64,000 bases of DNA, taken from contig JALQBC010000005.1 in the NCBI GenBank assembly GCA_023375675.1, positions 930,001-994,000 of the forward strand, written 5' to 3'. The first letter of the stretch is position 1, and each line of letters starts with the position of its first letter. The DNA comes from Cytospora piceicola. Taxonomy: Eukaryota; Ascomycota; Sordariomycetes; Diaporthales; Cytosporaceae. Below, piece after piece: positions 12,215 to 22,848 of the stretch. The notes beneath the pieces are model-generated. The model had not been told where the DNA came from and made no database searches. It saw nothing but the letters and a program-made list of their open reading frames with translations. The position numbers and the translations under genes were made by a program.

Positions 12215-12596
12215 TCCGTCCTCAAGTGACAGCGTTCACGTGTCGGAGTCTCCCTTGAGCTTAGGTGCCTTTTGTCGGTCACTCACGGGCCTCCTTTACT
12301 GATAACGGGGTCACCGCCTTCCCTATCGCTAACAACCCCATGCCTTCGATCACACCAACATTTGATAGTGCAGAAGTACCTAAGTACCTTGGTGGTCACC
12401 CAGTCAGCCCCGCCCTCTCTGTTGCCTTCCGCCTTACTTACGTACAGATACCATCCCCGGCAACCTTGCACTTACAGTGATCACAGGCCGCCAGCACTCC
12501 ATCCACGCAACCTTCAACCTAGAAGCTACACCTCCATTCTATCTTCCATCACGACTTACAACAACAACTCAACATCATAATACTTCTTCTCTCAAG

Positions 12597-13304
<708 letters not shown>

Positions 13305-14158
13305 TTTCTGCCCGAGCGAAGCAGATGCGCGTCTGCCTTCCCGGCAGAATGATACCTTGATGCGACTTTTCAGGCAACACTTCGGCGTTTTTGGTTTGGG
13401 ATCGAACGGTGAAGGGATGGATGGAATCATGCAGTGTTTGGTGTTGCAGCTGGGCTGTTCGCCCTGGGGTTGGAGGCTCTGAGAGGAGCGAGGTTGCCCG
13501 CAGTGGACGTACAGGCACGTGCTGTCTGTCCCTCTGATTGTCAATTGCTTAGAGCCTGGTCCTTTGGGGTCTCGCTAGGGACTCGCAGTATTCTGAATTT
13601 CATTATAATGACATGACCTGACCCGTTTTCTAGCCTCTGTTTCGTGAAGCTTCTCGCTTGAAGTCGTGTCCACCCTACAAATCAGGAAACATCCATACTA
13701 TAAGCTAATAGCTAAGACATAGTATAAAGCCGTCAGACCGGGGATGGTGTAGTTATCGTTTCCGAGCCCATCCACCTGGTTCTCATCGCCTCACGGGATT
13801 GTCGAATGATCTTTCCAACTTGTCTGTACCTCATACAAGTCTTGGAAGAAGACAATGACCCCAGGAGCCACCATGAGCAAGGCAGGGCACTACAGCTAGG
13901 CATCTTAGATGTGAGTCTTGGATCCTCTACAAACTCGTTTCAGGTCTAAGTGAGCACACCAGTCTCTCCTTTGCTTTGTATATAGCAAAGCAGTGCATCT
14001 AGGTGTCTCAAAAGGCAAGGCTGCCTGTCTTCATCTCAGGATTATAATATGCCTTCTATCCCGGTGTATAGACACCACCTTTCCACAACAGCCACTCCAC
14101 GATCGAATTACCCATCCCTTACATCCCACCACAGCAATTTCAGACTCAAGTTTCCATC
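13305..14158. other. Intergenic region after ATG8
   Basis: ATG8 3' flank and promoter of the unrecognised gene at 14159. No other feature seen. Confidence 0.55.
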
Positions 14159-15232
14159 ATGATGCCAGCCAGCCCGAGCGAAACACCTTCCTCAAGGGGC
14201 TCCTCACCCCCCGGATCTGACCTTGACTCCGCTGATCCCGGAAGCAACGCCTGGGTCGATGTGCAACCGCCCGATGCTTCTTCTGGTCTCCAGGATCAGC
14301 AACGAGCAAGCACCTCGAGCATCTGGTCCGTCATCTCACAGGCCGCCCGCCGGGCACAGCCCACTGGGGCCGAGGCGGACAACATGCCGCACCACAGAGC
14401 ACTTGCCTGCGGGTCCGGCACCATGAACCTCGCGGGATCCCTCCACCGCTCCGATACTGACACCCTTGGTGACCCAGCCGGACCGGCGGCATCAGCAGCG
14501 CAGACCAGCCCAGATGCCCGCGACCAGAGCAACACGCCAGAGTCAGCCCCGTCCGCACGCCACGGATCACCACACCAAGGCGCCAACAGCACCCAGGGGC
14601 CCGAACGGCCAGCCTGGTCCTGGAAGACGGTCCTCCTCATCGACGACGACGACAACCAGCTCGGCATCGACCTCCAACTCCACCACTGCGTGGCAATCAC
14701 CCTCCACGAGGGGGACGTCGCCTCCTTCGGGGCCCTGAAGGCCAAGGTGCTCGCCACGCTGGAGCCCCTGGCGCGGAGGCTGGGGCATGCCGACCGTGCC
14801 CGGTACTGGCTGGGGTCGGACCCCGAGGCGCACATCTGCATCGGCTGGAACTTCTGCGGCCTCCATGCCGGCGGTGAGCACTTCAACGGGTACGGGTACG
14901 GGCTCGAGAGCGTCGAGAACTGGTCGCTCACACACAGGACCCCCCTCACCGCTCGGGACCATGCTCTCGCCGAGTGGGAGGATGAGGAGGGCGCGGAGGC
15001 GTCTTGGCTGAGGGAGAATATCGATGTCGCATCGTCGGGGTTCGGGAAGGCCGTGCTTGTTCTCGAGACGGGCGCGCCAGGTGATTACTACAAGGGTGAA
15101 GAGGAGATGGACGGGGAGGACCAAGGACGGATGGAGAATGAGGACGAAGAGGAGGACATGACAATGGTGCCGAAGAAGAGAGCGGTGACGGAGAAGAAGA
15201 CGAGAAGTGCATACCCGGTTGATGAGTTCTGA
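14159..15232 (+). CDS. Uncharacterised protein, 357 aa
   Basis: Single open frame from tandem ATGs (14159 and 14162) to TGA at 15230-15232. The product is not recognised. The first ~150 residues are low-complexity and rich in S, P, A, D and Q, probably disordered. The middle (about 153-305) looks folded: WSWKTVLLIDDDDNQLGIDL, HHCVAITLHEGDV, ALKAKVLATLEPLARRLGHA, RYWLGSDPEAHICIGWNFCG, HAGGEHFNGYGYGLESVENW. The C-terminal tail is acidic (EEEMDGED, DEEEDMTM), then basic (PKKRAVTEKKTR), which might serve as a nuclear signal. No signal peptide or membrane segment. Codon use is like the neighbours (C/G third positions), which supports real coding. It stands alone between ATG8 and the ptaB-like gene. 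Confidence 0.75.
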   Translation: MMPASPSETPSSRGSSPPGSDLDSADPGSNAWVDVQPPDASSGLQDQQRASTSSIWSVISQAARRAQPTGAEADNMPHHRALACGSGTMNLAGSLHRSDTDTLGDPAGPAASAAQTSPDARDQSNTPESAPSARHGSPHQGANSTQGPERPAWSWKTVLLIDDDDNQLGIDLQLHHCVAITLHEGDVASFGALKAKVLATLEPLARRLGHADRARYWLGSDPEAHICIGWNFCGLHAGGEHFNGYGYGLESVENWSLTHRTPLTARDHALAEWEDEEGAEASWLRENIDVASSGFGKAVLVLETGAPGDYYKGEEEMDGEDQGRMENEDEEEDMTMVPKKRAVTEKKTRSAYPVDEF

Positions 15233-17256
15233 AGTGTCTGTAGTGAACCGCAAAAGTGGCACAAGGAGAGAAGGCACAGCTGCTTGCGCAAAGAGACTGG
15301 GCGATATGGGCTGGCGTTGGATGACTGTTGATGTATTTTAGCTACTGGACAATGCATTGCTTCGTCCATAATATTACGATCTGGATGTTCCGCCCAGGAA
15401 ACATGTGCCCGAGCAGTCTTAATCCAAAGTTGGATGTCTTCTTAATCACACAAAATACTGCCGGGAGACCACTCGACTACCATCAAATTCAATTGTTTGC
15501 CCAGCGAGGAGTCAGCTAAAAGCACATGTCACTGGCTAATCTGAGGCTCCCACAATACGGATTCGGGCATTGTCCCTAGTTGCAACCAACCAACCCCCAA
15601 GAAGACACTTCCATTCCCGTTGTCTGTCCCCATCTTTCATCATGCCAGACCGCCTATGATCTTACGAGACCCTTCCTAGTATTTCGGTAATTCTTCTGAC
15701 ACTTTGCAGGTGATTCACCCTGGCCGAGTATCGTCCCAGTGTGTTACTTTAACCAGACATAGAAGAAGTAGCGACAAGCCACAGTGAGACCTCAGTGCCG
15801 CTTACCAGTATCACGCCGACGACACCAACGACCACCATCTCAGCGCGACTGCAATAGCAAGGCAGACCGAGAATCCTTAAGACGGCAAATAGTGCCATGT
15901 TGCTGACTACCTAGATATTTTCCCCCCAGTGTGTCTCTTGGCGTGTAGGCCTTTTTATGGGCTTCCTTCATATACCCTTAGGGGAAAACCGTACGTTGTG
16001 GTTACATTTTTGCAGTTGAATGTAGTCAAGATTTGATTTGCGACCACTCCTTACTAAGAGCAGTTTGTAAAAAGAAACAAACCACCGGATCTGGTGTATG
16101 TTGTTCACCAACATAACAGGGTTAGCATGTCTTAGACAATAGTGAGGCCTGTAATCATTCACTTGTCAAAATATTATTTGAAGGTATGTTACCCAAGCAA
16201 CGTCGACCTGAAGTCAGGGATCTACATCTTTGAGACAGAAAGAGGGTTGTAATCCAATAGACGAGAAGACTTGGTGAACCGGGGTATCATTGATATCTCA
16301 CGGCTCTCAACAGTAGAAATAGAAACGGATAACTGTGTGATCCAAAACAAAACAGAGGATAGAGTATCATCCCAAGCCCTGTGCCGGCGCCATCAGCAAA
16401 TTTCAACATGAAGAAAACAATTAATCAACCTCAACCCCTAAAAACCCAGTGCCCAAAAGGAAACACCTGCGACCATAATAAAACCTTTTGGACTATTTCT
16501 CTTGTCGCCACCCCCAACCGCTTTCTGCTCTCAATACAGAGGTATAACGTCCGTAGACAAAGAATTAGGGTTTCCCATCAATGATTATGCAGTTTGAACA
16601 CGGGTGGCCCCCTCCCGCTAAAAACGCCAGAAAGCACCAGCACGATGGAAAACGCCCCGGATATTCGTACAAGTAAGGGCGTGGCCAGCGGGCTGTGTCA
16701 TATATTGATATACTTCGCCTCCCGCCATCATTCGTGTCGTCCTGGCGTGCTATGTTCCTAAAAGCACGCGCCGCCAGCGGTGTTCACTATAACAGCGAGG
16801 AGTACACTACAACCTGACACAGGATCATGTCTTGTTGGGCTGTGCGCTAGTTCCTAGAACTGTTTTGAGAGGTTTGCCGGCATGACCATGTCTCTAGCCC
16901 CCACTCATCGAAACAACAACCACCGCATCGCCGTGATGGTGTGAAATCCCAGTATTCGCGTCGGCAGAGTGGATCGCGATCTCTCCATTGACGATGAAGT
17001 GCGTTTTCACCCATATATGCCACAAGCCGGCTGCTGTGATCGGCGTGCGATCAAGTCCCCGAGCCGGGTCATAAAGAGACCTGCCCCATTAAACCAAAAG
17101 CCGTGCATAATAATGTCGAACGCCGGCCATGACACTGAAGACCCCACCATGCATTATGACTACCCAAACGCATCCAAACGCCTGCTGAAAAGGATGATGC
17201 TTCCCAGACCCCAGAATGACCCAAGGAGGATGCTTGAGACTGTTGCCGCCAGCAGA
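15233..17256. other. Intergenic region, 2.0 kb, no gene supported
   Basis: Relatively AT-rich between about 15900 and 16600. Only short open frames occur, including one running antisense into the ptaB-like 3' end, and none resembles a known protein. I see no tRNA or repeat here. Confidence 0.55.
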
Positions 17257-19034
17257 CTACGCTGGGTTGCCTTTGGCCCTCTTCTGCATCCGAGGCGTTG
17301 GTGGCTTCGTCTTGTTGCCAGCGACTCCATTAACCTGCGGAACCGCACCGGCTGAAGCTGGTGTTGGAGCGCCTCCGGAAGTGTCCTCCTCGATCTTGAC
17401 ACCAGAAGGCCGCCTCCTCTTCTGTCCGGCTGGTGATGTGGTCGCGCTAGCGTTCGAGCTGCTTCCCTGCTGGCTGTGTTGCATCTGCATGGCGGGTGCC
17501 TGCATCGTACCAGCTGCCGGGCTACCAATATGCGGAGAACCTGGCAGCTGAAGGTGGGCCGCGTGAGGGCTTGCGCCCATTGGGAATTGGCTAAATCCTG
17601 GCGTCCTAGGATTAGGCCCATTGGGCATGGCTTGCCCGTTCATGTTCTGCCCACCAGGTTGGCTGATCTGGTTGCCAACGTACTCGTCCAAGACCTGGTA
17701 TGCGCCCATGTTTGGATGCTGGTGCGCGGCTTGGAAGAGAGGGTTCATTGTGCCCATGACCTCGACAATCTGCCGGCACCTGCGTTAGTGGTCATCCAAA
17801 CCGTTTGAGTAGGGGCTGGAATCAGTACCTCTAGGAACTGGAACTGCTGCTCTGTAATCCCAACACCATGCTTGACTGCCGAATGCGGAATATCGAGGTC
17901 CGGGGGCGCAGTTGGTGGACTCTTCATGGCACGTGCTTTGCCCTTCTTGCTCATCTCGGGAGATGCCTTGGAATCCTGGGAGTTCACTTTATACCACTCC
18001 TTGACCCATTGGTGATTGGGCTTCGCGCCATCGACGACCAGGCTCCTGGAAACGTACTCGTCATGATCTCTTGAAATAAACTCGAATAGGTCGACTTTCT
18101 GTTCAGCGTCAAATGAAAGACGTAAAGTTCCAACGTGTACCACCTAATTCGGACAGCGTTAGTCAGTTCCACGAGACAGGGTCCGATATGCTTACGTGTG
18201 ATGTCTCAAACCACATAGTGAGGCTCGCGTTGCCATTCTCAATGAAATGGCAGTCTCCAGGTAATGGCTTGTCCGTCGTTCCTTGCCCGAGTTGGAGTTC
18301 CATCTTTTTGGCCCCGCTTGCTTGCAAGTAACGCGGAATTGCTGGAAAGTTCATATCCACCTGCTTGTCCCCGGATGACTCCATATCGTTCTTGTTGCGC
18401 ACATTCGTGCGGTATATGCCCTTCGTAGAGAAAAAACGATGGACAAACTCCTGCCAATGCGCAATGTCCTTCTCTTTGGCATCCTGTCACCCATATATCA
18501 GCAACAGTCTACGTTGGCTGTGTGAAGCGCACCGAGACTTACCGATGAATAGCCACTGAGGTGCTCCTGCAGGCTCATTAGCCGCAGCATGCAATGCCCT
18601 TTCATCCCCTCCCGTTTCTGTGCCTGGGCTATCAGATTAGCCTGCTGTTGCGCTGCAACCAACTGCGCAGCCTGTGGCTGGGCGGGTTGTGCCTGGGCCT
18701 GGGCCTGAGGCAGCTGCTGTTGATTTGGCTGCCCCTGGTTCGGACCCTGCGGTTGTCCTTGGTTTGGTTGTGGCCCGTTTGGCTGCGGGCCTACCTGGCC
18801 CAGTTGCTGCTGGGCTGGCTGCTGTGGCTGTCCTGGCTGGGGTTGTGGCTGTTGCTGCTGTTGCTGAGCCTGTTGTTGTTGAGCCTGCTGCTGAGCCTGC
18901 TGCTGCTGCTGAGCCTGCTGTTGCTGGGCTTGCTGCTGCTGCTGCTGTTGCTGCTGCTGTTGTTGAGAAGGTTGCTGATGTTGTTGTTGCTGGGCTTGTT
19001 GTTGCTGAGCTTGCTGCTGAGCTTGCTGCTGAGC

Positions 19035-19065
<31 letters not shown>

Positions 19066-19943
19066 ATAGCATGTAGTTGGGCGAAATTAATCTGTCCTGG
19101 GCCCATGTGACCTGGCTGACCCGGATGTTGTCCCTGAGCTGCCATTTGCTGATTTGCCTGATGCTGTTGCGCCTGGAGTAACTGCTGTTGTTGCGCCGCC
19201 AAGATAGCCTATGGTTAAGTCATTCGTCAGGGGATCTGTGCTGCTACAATGCGGCGCTTGTATCGCGCTTGCTCGGGAGGGATCTTACTTGTTGATGTGG
19301 GTTTGGCGCTTGCTGTTTAACACATTAGCTACTAGCAGAAGAAGGAACCTCCTACAGACCCAGCTTACCTGACGTGCTGCTAACTGCCTCTGCTGCTGCA
19401 GGGCCTGGAATTGCGCCATCTGAGCCGGGTTGATCTGCATGTTGCCCATCATCGGCATGCCTCCCTGCATGTTGCCGTACATTTGTTGCGCCATCATCTG
19501 TCTCTGTTGTTGTTGGAGTGCTTGGAGGCGTTGTTGTTGCATCTGCTGTGCAGCTGCGTCTAATCGTGTATGTTAGCATGGCGGTAGCTAAGCCAGGGGC
19601 AGAATCGCGGTCTCCTTCGCGCATGGGGCGACTCACAGTTCATGGGGTTGACGGGCTGCTGTGGGAACATGTGCTGGACATTGGGGTTCAAGTGCTGCAT
19701 CGCATGTGCGTTCGTGCCCGGAGGCATTCCTCCTGCCCCCATTAGAGCCGGATTGACCTGACCGCCGGCGGCAGAGACGCTCATTTGCTGTGCGAGGTGG
19801 TGAGGAATACCAGGTTGCGCGCCGGGCTGGCTAGGATTATGAGCCATGCCTGGAGCCATGTGGTGGCCCGGGGGGACACCAGGGTGCTGCATGCCACCAG
19901 GGTGTGGGAAGTTCTGGGGCACCTGATGGATGCTTGCCATCAT
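17257..19943 (-). CDS. ptaB: PtaB/LDB (SEUSS-like) LIM-domain-binding type transcriptional co-regulator
   Basis: Seven exons: 19943-19637, 19559-19369, 19312-19289, 19208-18543, 18483-18196, 18143-17829 and 17769-17257, giving 767 residues with consistent phases. The N-terminus is Met/Pro/Gln/His-rich. Exon 4 carries a very long CAG/CAA-encoded poly-Gln region (about 18620-19075). The conserved LIM-binding-type core then follows: LMSLQEHLSGYS, KEKDIAHWQEFVHRFFSTKGIYR, LPGDCHFIENGNASLTMWFETSH, VGTLRLSFDAEQKVDLFEFISRDHDEYV, PNHQWVKEWYKVNSQ and ITEQQFQFLE. The C-terminus has a basic GQKRRRPSGVKIEED nuclear-type signal. In Aspergillus and Magnaporthe such proteins act with SomA/Flo8-type factors in adhesion, development and virulence (family knowledge). 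Exon 3 is a 24-nt microexon (QAPNPHQQ). Confidence 0.88.
18840..19075 (-). repeat. CAG/CAA trinucleotide-rich tract encoding poly-Gln in the ptaB-like gene
   Basis: Long run of CAG and CAA codons, interrupted by GCC/GCT (Ala) at regular points so that the protein reads QQAQQQAQQQ. Mixed codons suggest slow expansion and selection for Gln rather than a pure microsatellite. Confidence 0.85.
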
Positions 19944-20125
19944 CTTCGACTACCCACGCCGTGGATATCGACCGTGTAGCGGTCCTCTCAACGTCGCATA
20001 CGCTTTCCTCGAAGGAATGGGGGACGAAGGATAGCTTGGGGGTGGGCGGTAGTGCAGACTCGGGCCGAAGATCACCACGAATCGGATCACCAATGGCGAT
20101 AAGGTGAGGGTGACGGGGCGAAGTC

Positions 20126-20173
20126 GCGTCGATGCGTCGATGCGTCGATGCTTCGATGCTTCGATGCGTCGAG
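20126..20173. repeat. 8-bp tandem repeat, six units (GCGTCGAT/GCTTCGAT)
   Basis: Units GCGTCGAT at 20126, 20134 and 20142, GCTTCGAT at 20150 and 20158, and GCGTCGAG at 20166. It lies about 185 bp upstream of the ptaB-like start codon (minus strand). Confidence 0.95.
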
Positions 20174-20569
20174 GACGATAGGGGTGGTCGCAATGGATCG
20201 TCGGCACAATAGAGCGGTAGTTGCTGCTCCGGCGCAAGAGCGATCGTCGTGGATTATAATCGAGGACGGAATGCGGGTAGGCAGGGCTGGACCAGACCGA
20301 ACAAGGAAGGACGGGGGATTAAGGTACAGGCGGGATCAAACGGCGGGTGGCTGTTGGAACAAGGTTCGAGATCGAATGGAGACTGCCGGAATGATACAGT
20401 ACTGCACGGGAACGACCGACCAAAAAAAATGATTTTCTCTTCTCAATTACCCGGACAATACAGCAAACGAGCAGATTAGGAGAAGTAGAGCGACACGGAT
20501 AAAACAAACAGCGCAGGGCTGTTTGAGTAGTCGGTCGGGTAGCCGTGGGTGTGGATGTAAGGTAGTGCG

Positions 20570-20965
20570 TGCGTGTGTGTGTGTGTATGTAACTAAGTAT
20601 GTAAGTATGTGTGTGTGTAGTAGGTAAAGGTAACAGTAGTCGGCTAAGGTTTGTCGTGGATCGTCGTGTCTGGGACTTGGAACTGGAAACTGGAAACTGG
20701 AAATGGACCGGAGACTGGAACTAGGAGGACTGGGTGGATGGAGACCCTTGGAACCAAGACGGGGGATGGAGGACGGGGGGACGGGGGTGGGTGGGCGCTG
20801 GGCGCTGGGCTTTAGGTGCCTGAGTGCCTCAAGAACCAGATGGATAGAAAGAACTGGAGAGAGAGGGCGTGTGCCCCAGACAGAGAGAGGGAGAGAGAGT
20901 GCGCGGGTGATTAAAGAGTGAGAGTGAGCATGAGCGTGAGCGTGAGAGTGACAGTAAGAGTGAGA
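20570..20965. repeat. Low-complexity TG, TATG and GA/GAGTGA repeats
   Basis: GTGTGTGTGTGTATGT with TATGTAAGTATGT (20570-20620), CTGGAAACTGGAAACTGGAAA (20680-20703), and GAGAGAGGGAGAGAGAG with GAGTGAGAGTGAGCATGAGCGTGAG-type repeats (20880-20965), all upstream of the ptaB-like gene. Confidence 0.8.
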
Positions 20966-22848
20966 TGGCGGATGACGAGCCAATTGAAAGCTGGCCTGAA
21001 GCTGGCTGGCTGGTGAGAAAAGTGGGCGAAAGTGGGCTGGTGGTGGAAATGTCCCAGGTCAGTGCACATCAACCTGGCAAGTCCCAGACAACATCAAGTC
21101 TGTACTGTGTATGTACATATAACTAGCCGCGCATTATATGTGAAGCATACATACGGTAGTGGTAGTGGGATGAGAGGGCTGATTATATCGAAACTCGAAA
21201 AATTAATAATAACATGGAGTCTCCCAAGTCACCAGACAATATAAGCTAGAACTCGAATGTCTCCTTCGAGAGGTAGATATTTGCCTCTCATCGAAAATAT
21301 TGAAGGATCGATGGTGCCACGTCTTGAATATTGGATAAAAGAGGTACATAGTAGCCGTGATAATATGTATATACCAGGGCGTAGCGGGGCAGCTCTAGGA
21401 AACCAGCCAATACGATAACAGGTCTTGCAACGCCAGTGAGATATGCAGAAAACGGTGTCTGCCAGTATCGGCCCGATAATATTCCCTGCCGGTGCTCTCC
21501 CCTCCAATGGCGCGTCTAACTTGCCAAGTGGGGCTGCCAGCTTTGCAGCCATTCTGAAATTTCCAAGCTTCGCCGAGCTTCGACAGGCTCCACCTTCTCT
21601 GCCATATAAATCTTCAGCATCATCGCAAACCTTTCACCTTTGGACATCCACCCTTACATTTAACACAACAGCACTGGAAGCTTCTCAAGCACAAGCTGTG
21701 CCTTCGAAGCTGTGCCTTGCGGCAGGTTGCCGCTTGGATGTCAAAGAGTTGTTGGCCCTGAGGACGACCGACCAACTCTTCTCGCCGCGTTGTGTGTGAT
21801 CCAAAAGAAGTTTTATTTTGGCTTCGTATCTCACCACGCAAACGCGTCCTCACCACACGAGGTAGGTTTCTTATCCCCCTTCGCGCTCTCTTCTGCACCT
21901 TCCCAAACCCTTCATTGAGATGACAACCAAACGTTCTTCTTTCCATACCGAAACGACCATGAAGAAATTCTCCAACGTTCGGGTCCCTCGCGGTCGCTCT
22001 TTGAGCGGGTTGTTGATACCTGTTACTTGCCAGTATACCATGTCTGAATGAAAATGCATAAAGCTACCTTTTTACTCGCATACCTTCAACTCGTACTATG
22101 GACAGCCTTGCTGACCTCAATTACAGAACGCTTGAAATGTCTTGCTACCCGGAGCCTACTGAGCCCAACTTAGGCTACTACTAATCACAGGCAGCATCCT
22201 GCGATTCTAATGAATCTATTACAAGAGGTCAGTTACCATATCGTCTCACGCGCCACCTCCTTTCCACCACCTGATTTCATGATCGAAATCTCCCATACTA
22301 TTCGCAGTTTCCACTCGAGTTTCCGCCAGTCAAGCCTATAGGGAATAGATGAGAGCTAAATGCTTCCTTGGATGTCTGATTCAATCAACATCTCATCTCT
22401 TTTCAAATACGTCTCACCTTTGTGACGGAGATGCTGACCATGATTACCACTTAGGATTTGCTTTCACGCTACATTCCTAACGTCCGTTGCAGGCAGTCGC
22501 AAGCGTAGACAGGTACGCGAGGTCTTTCATGTCCTCGCGCTTCTTATGGCGTTGTCAGTCAGTGCTTGTGGATTCACAGCGATATAGCGACGTTGTAGTT
22601 CAAACCAATTCAATTTATCAAAACCCCCAAACAAGTTCAACCATACTGTCCTGACCGTAGTCATCTTTCCTAAGTATATATGTCCCTTTGCGCCATGCAT
22701 AATGATTCCGCCGCTGTACTTTTTACCTCAGAAGGCAGACTCAAGTCTTGCCACCTTACCAAACACGGCTATGGGAGAATAACCGTCACCCACCAGGGGC
22801 CGGATCTGGAGATGCGCAGCGCTTGGACGCCACCAGCGACCCAGCTTC

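Larger units (their letters stand above)
19944..22848. other. Long intergenic region upstream of the ptaB-like gene, 2.9 kb
   Basis: Holds the ptaB-like promoter or leader and the 3' flank of the HbrB gene. Repeats: 8-bp array (20126-20173), TG/TATG repeats (20570-20625), GA-rich and GAGTGA-type repeats (20880-20965). Sequence around 21440-22060 has TATA-like ATATAAAT at 21602 and a few short frames on both strands. None resembles a known protein, so no gene is called. Confidence 0.55.

Noticed and set aside
18594..19076. Leucine-rich plus-strand frames opposite the ptaB-like gene
   Set aside because: The complement of a CAG/CAA poly-Gln tract reads as poly-Leu, poly-Ala or poly-Val in antisense. 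Not a membrane protein gene.
21440..22060. Short frames on both strands in the ptaB-hbrB intergenic region
   Set aside because: No family resemblance, no consistent splice structure, and overlapping frames on opposite strands.
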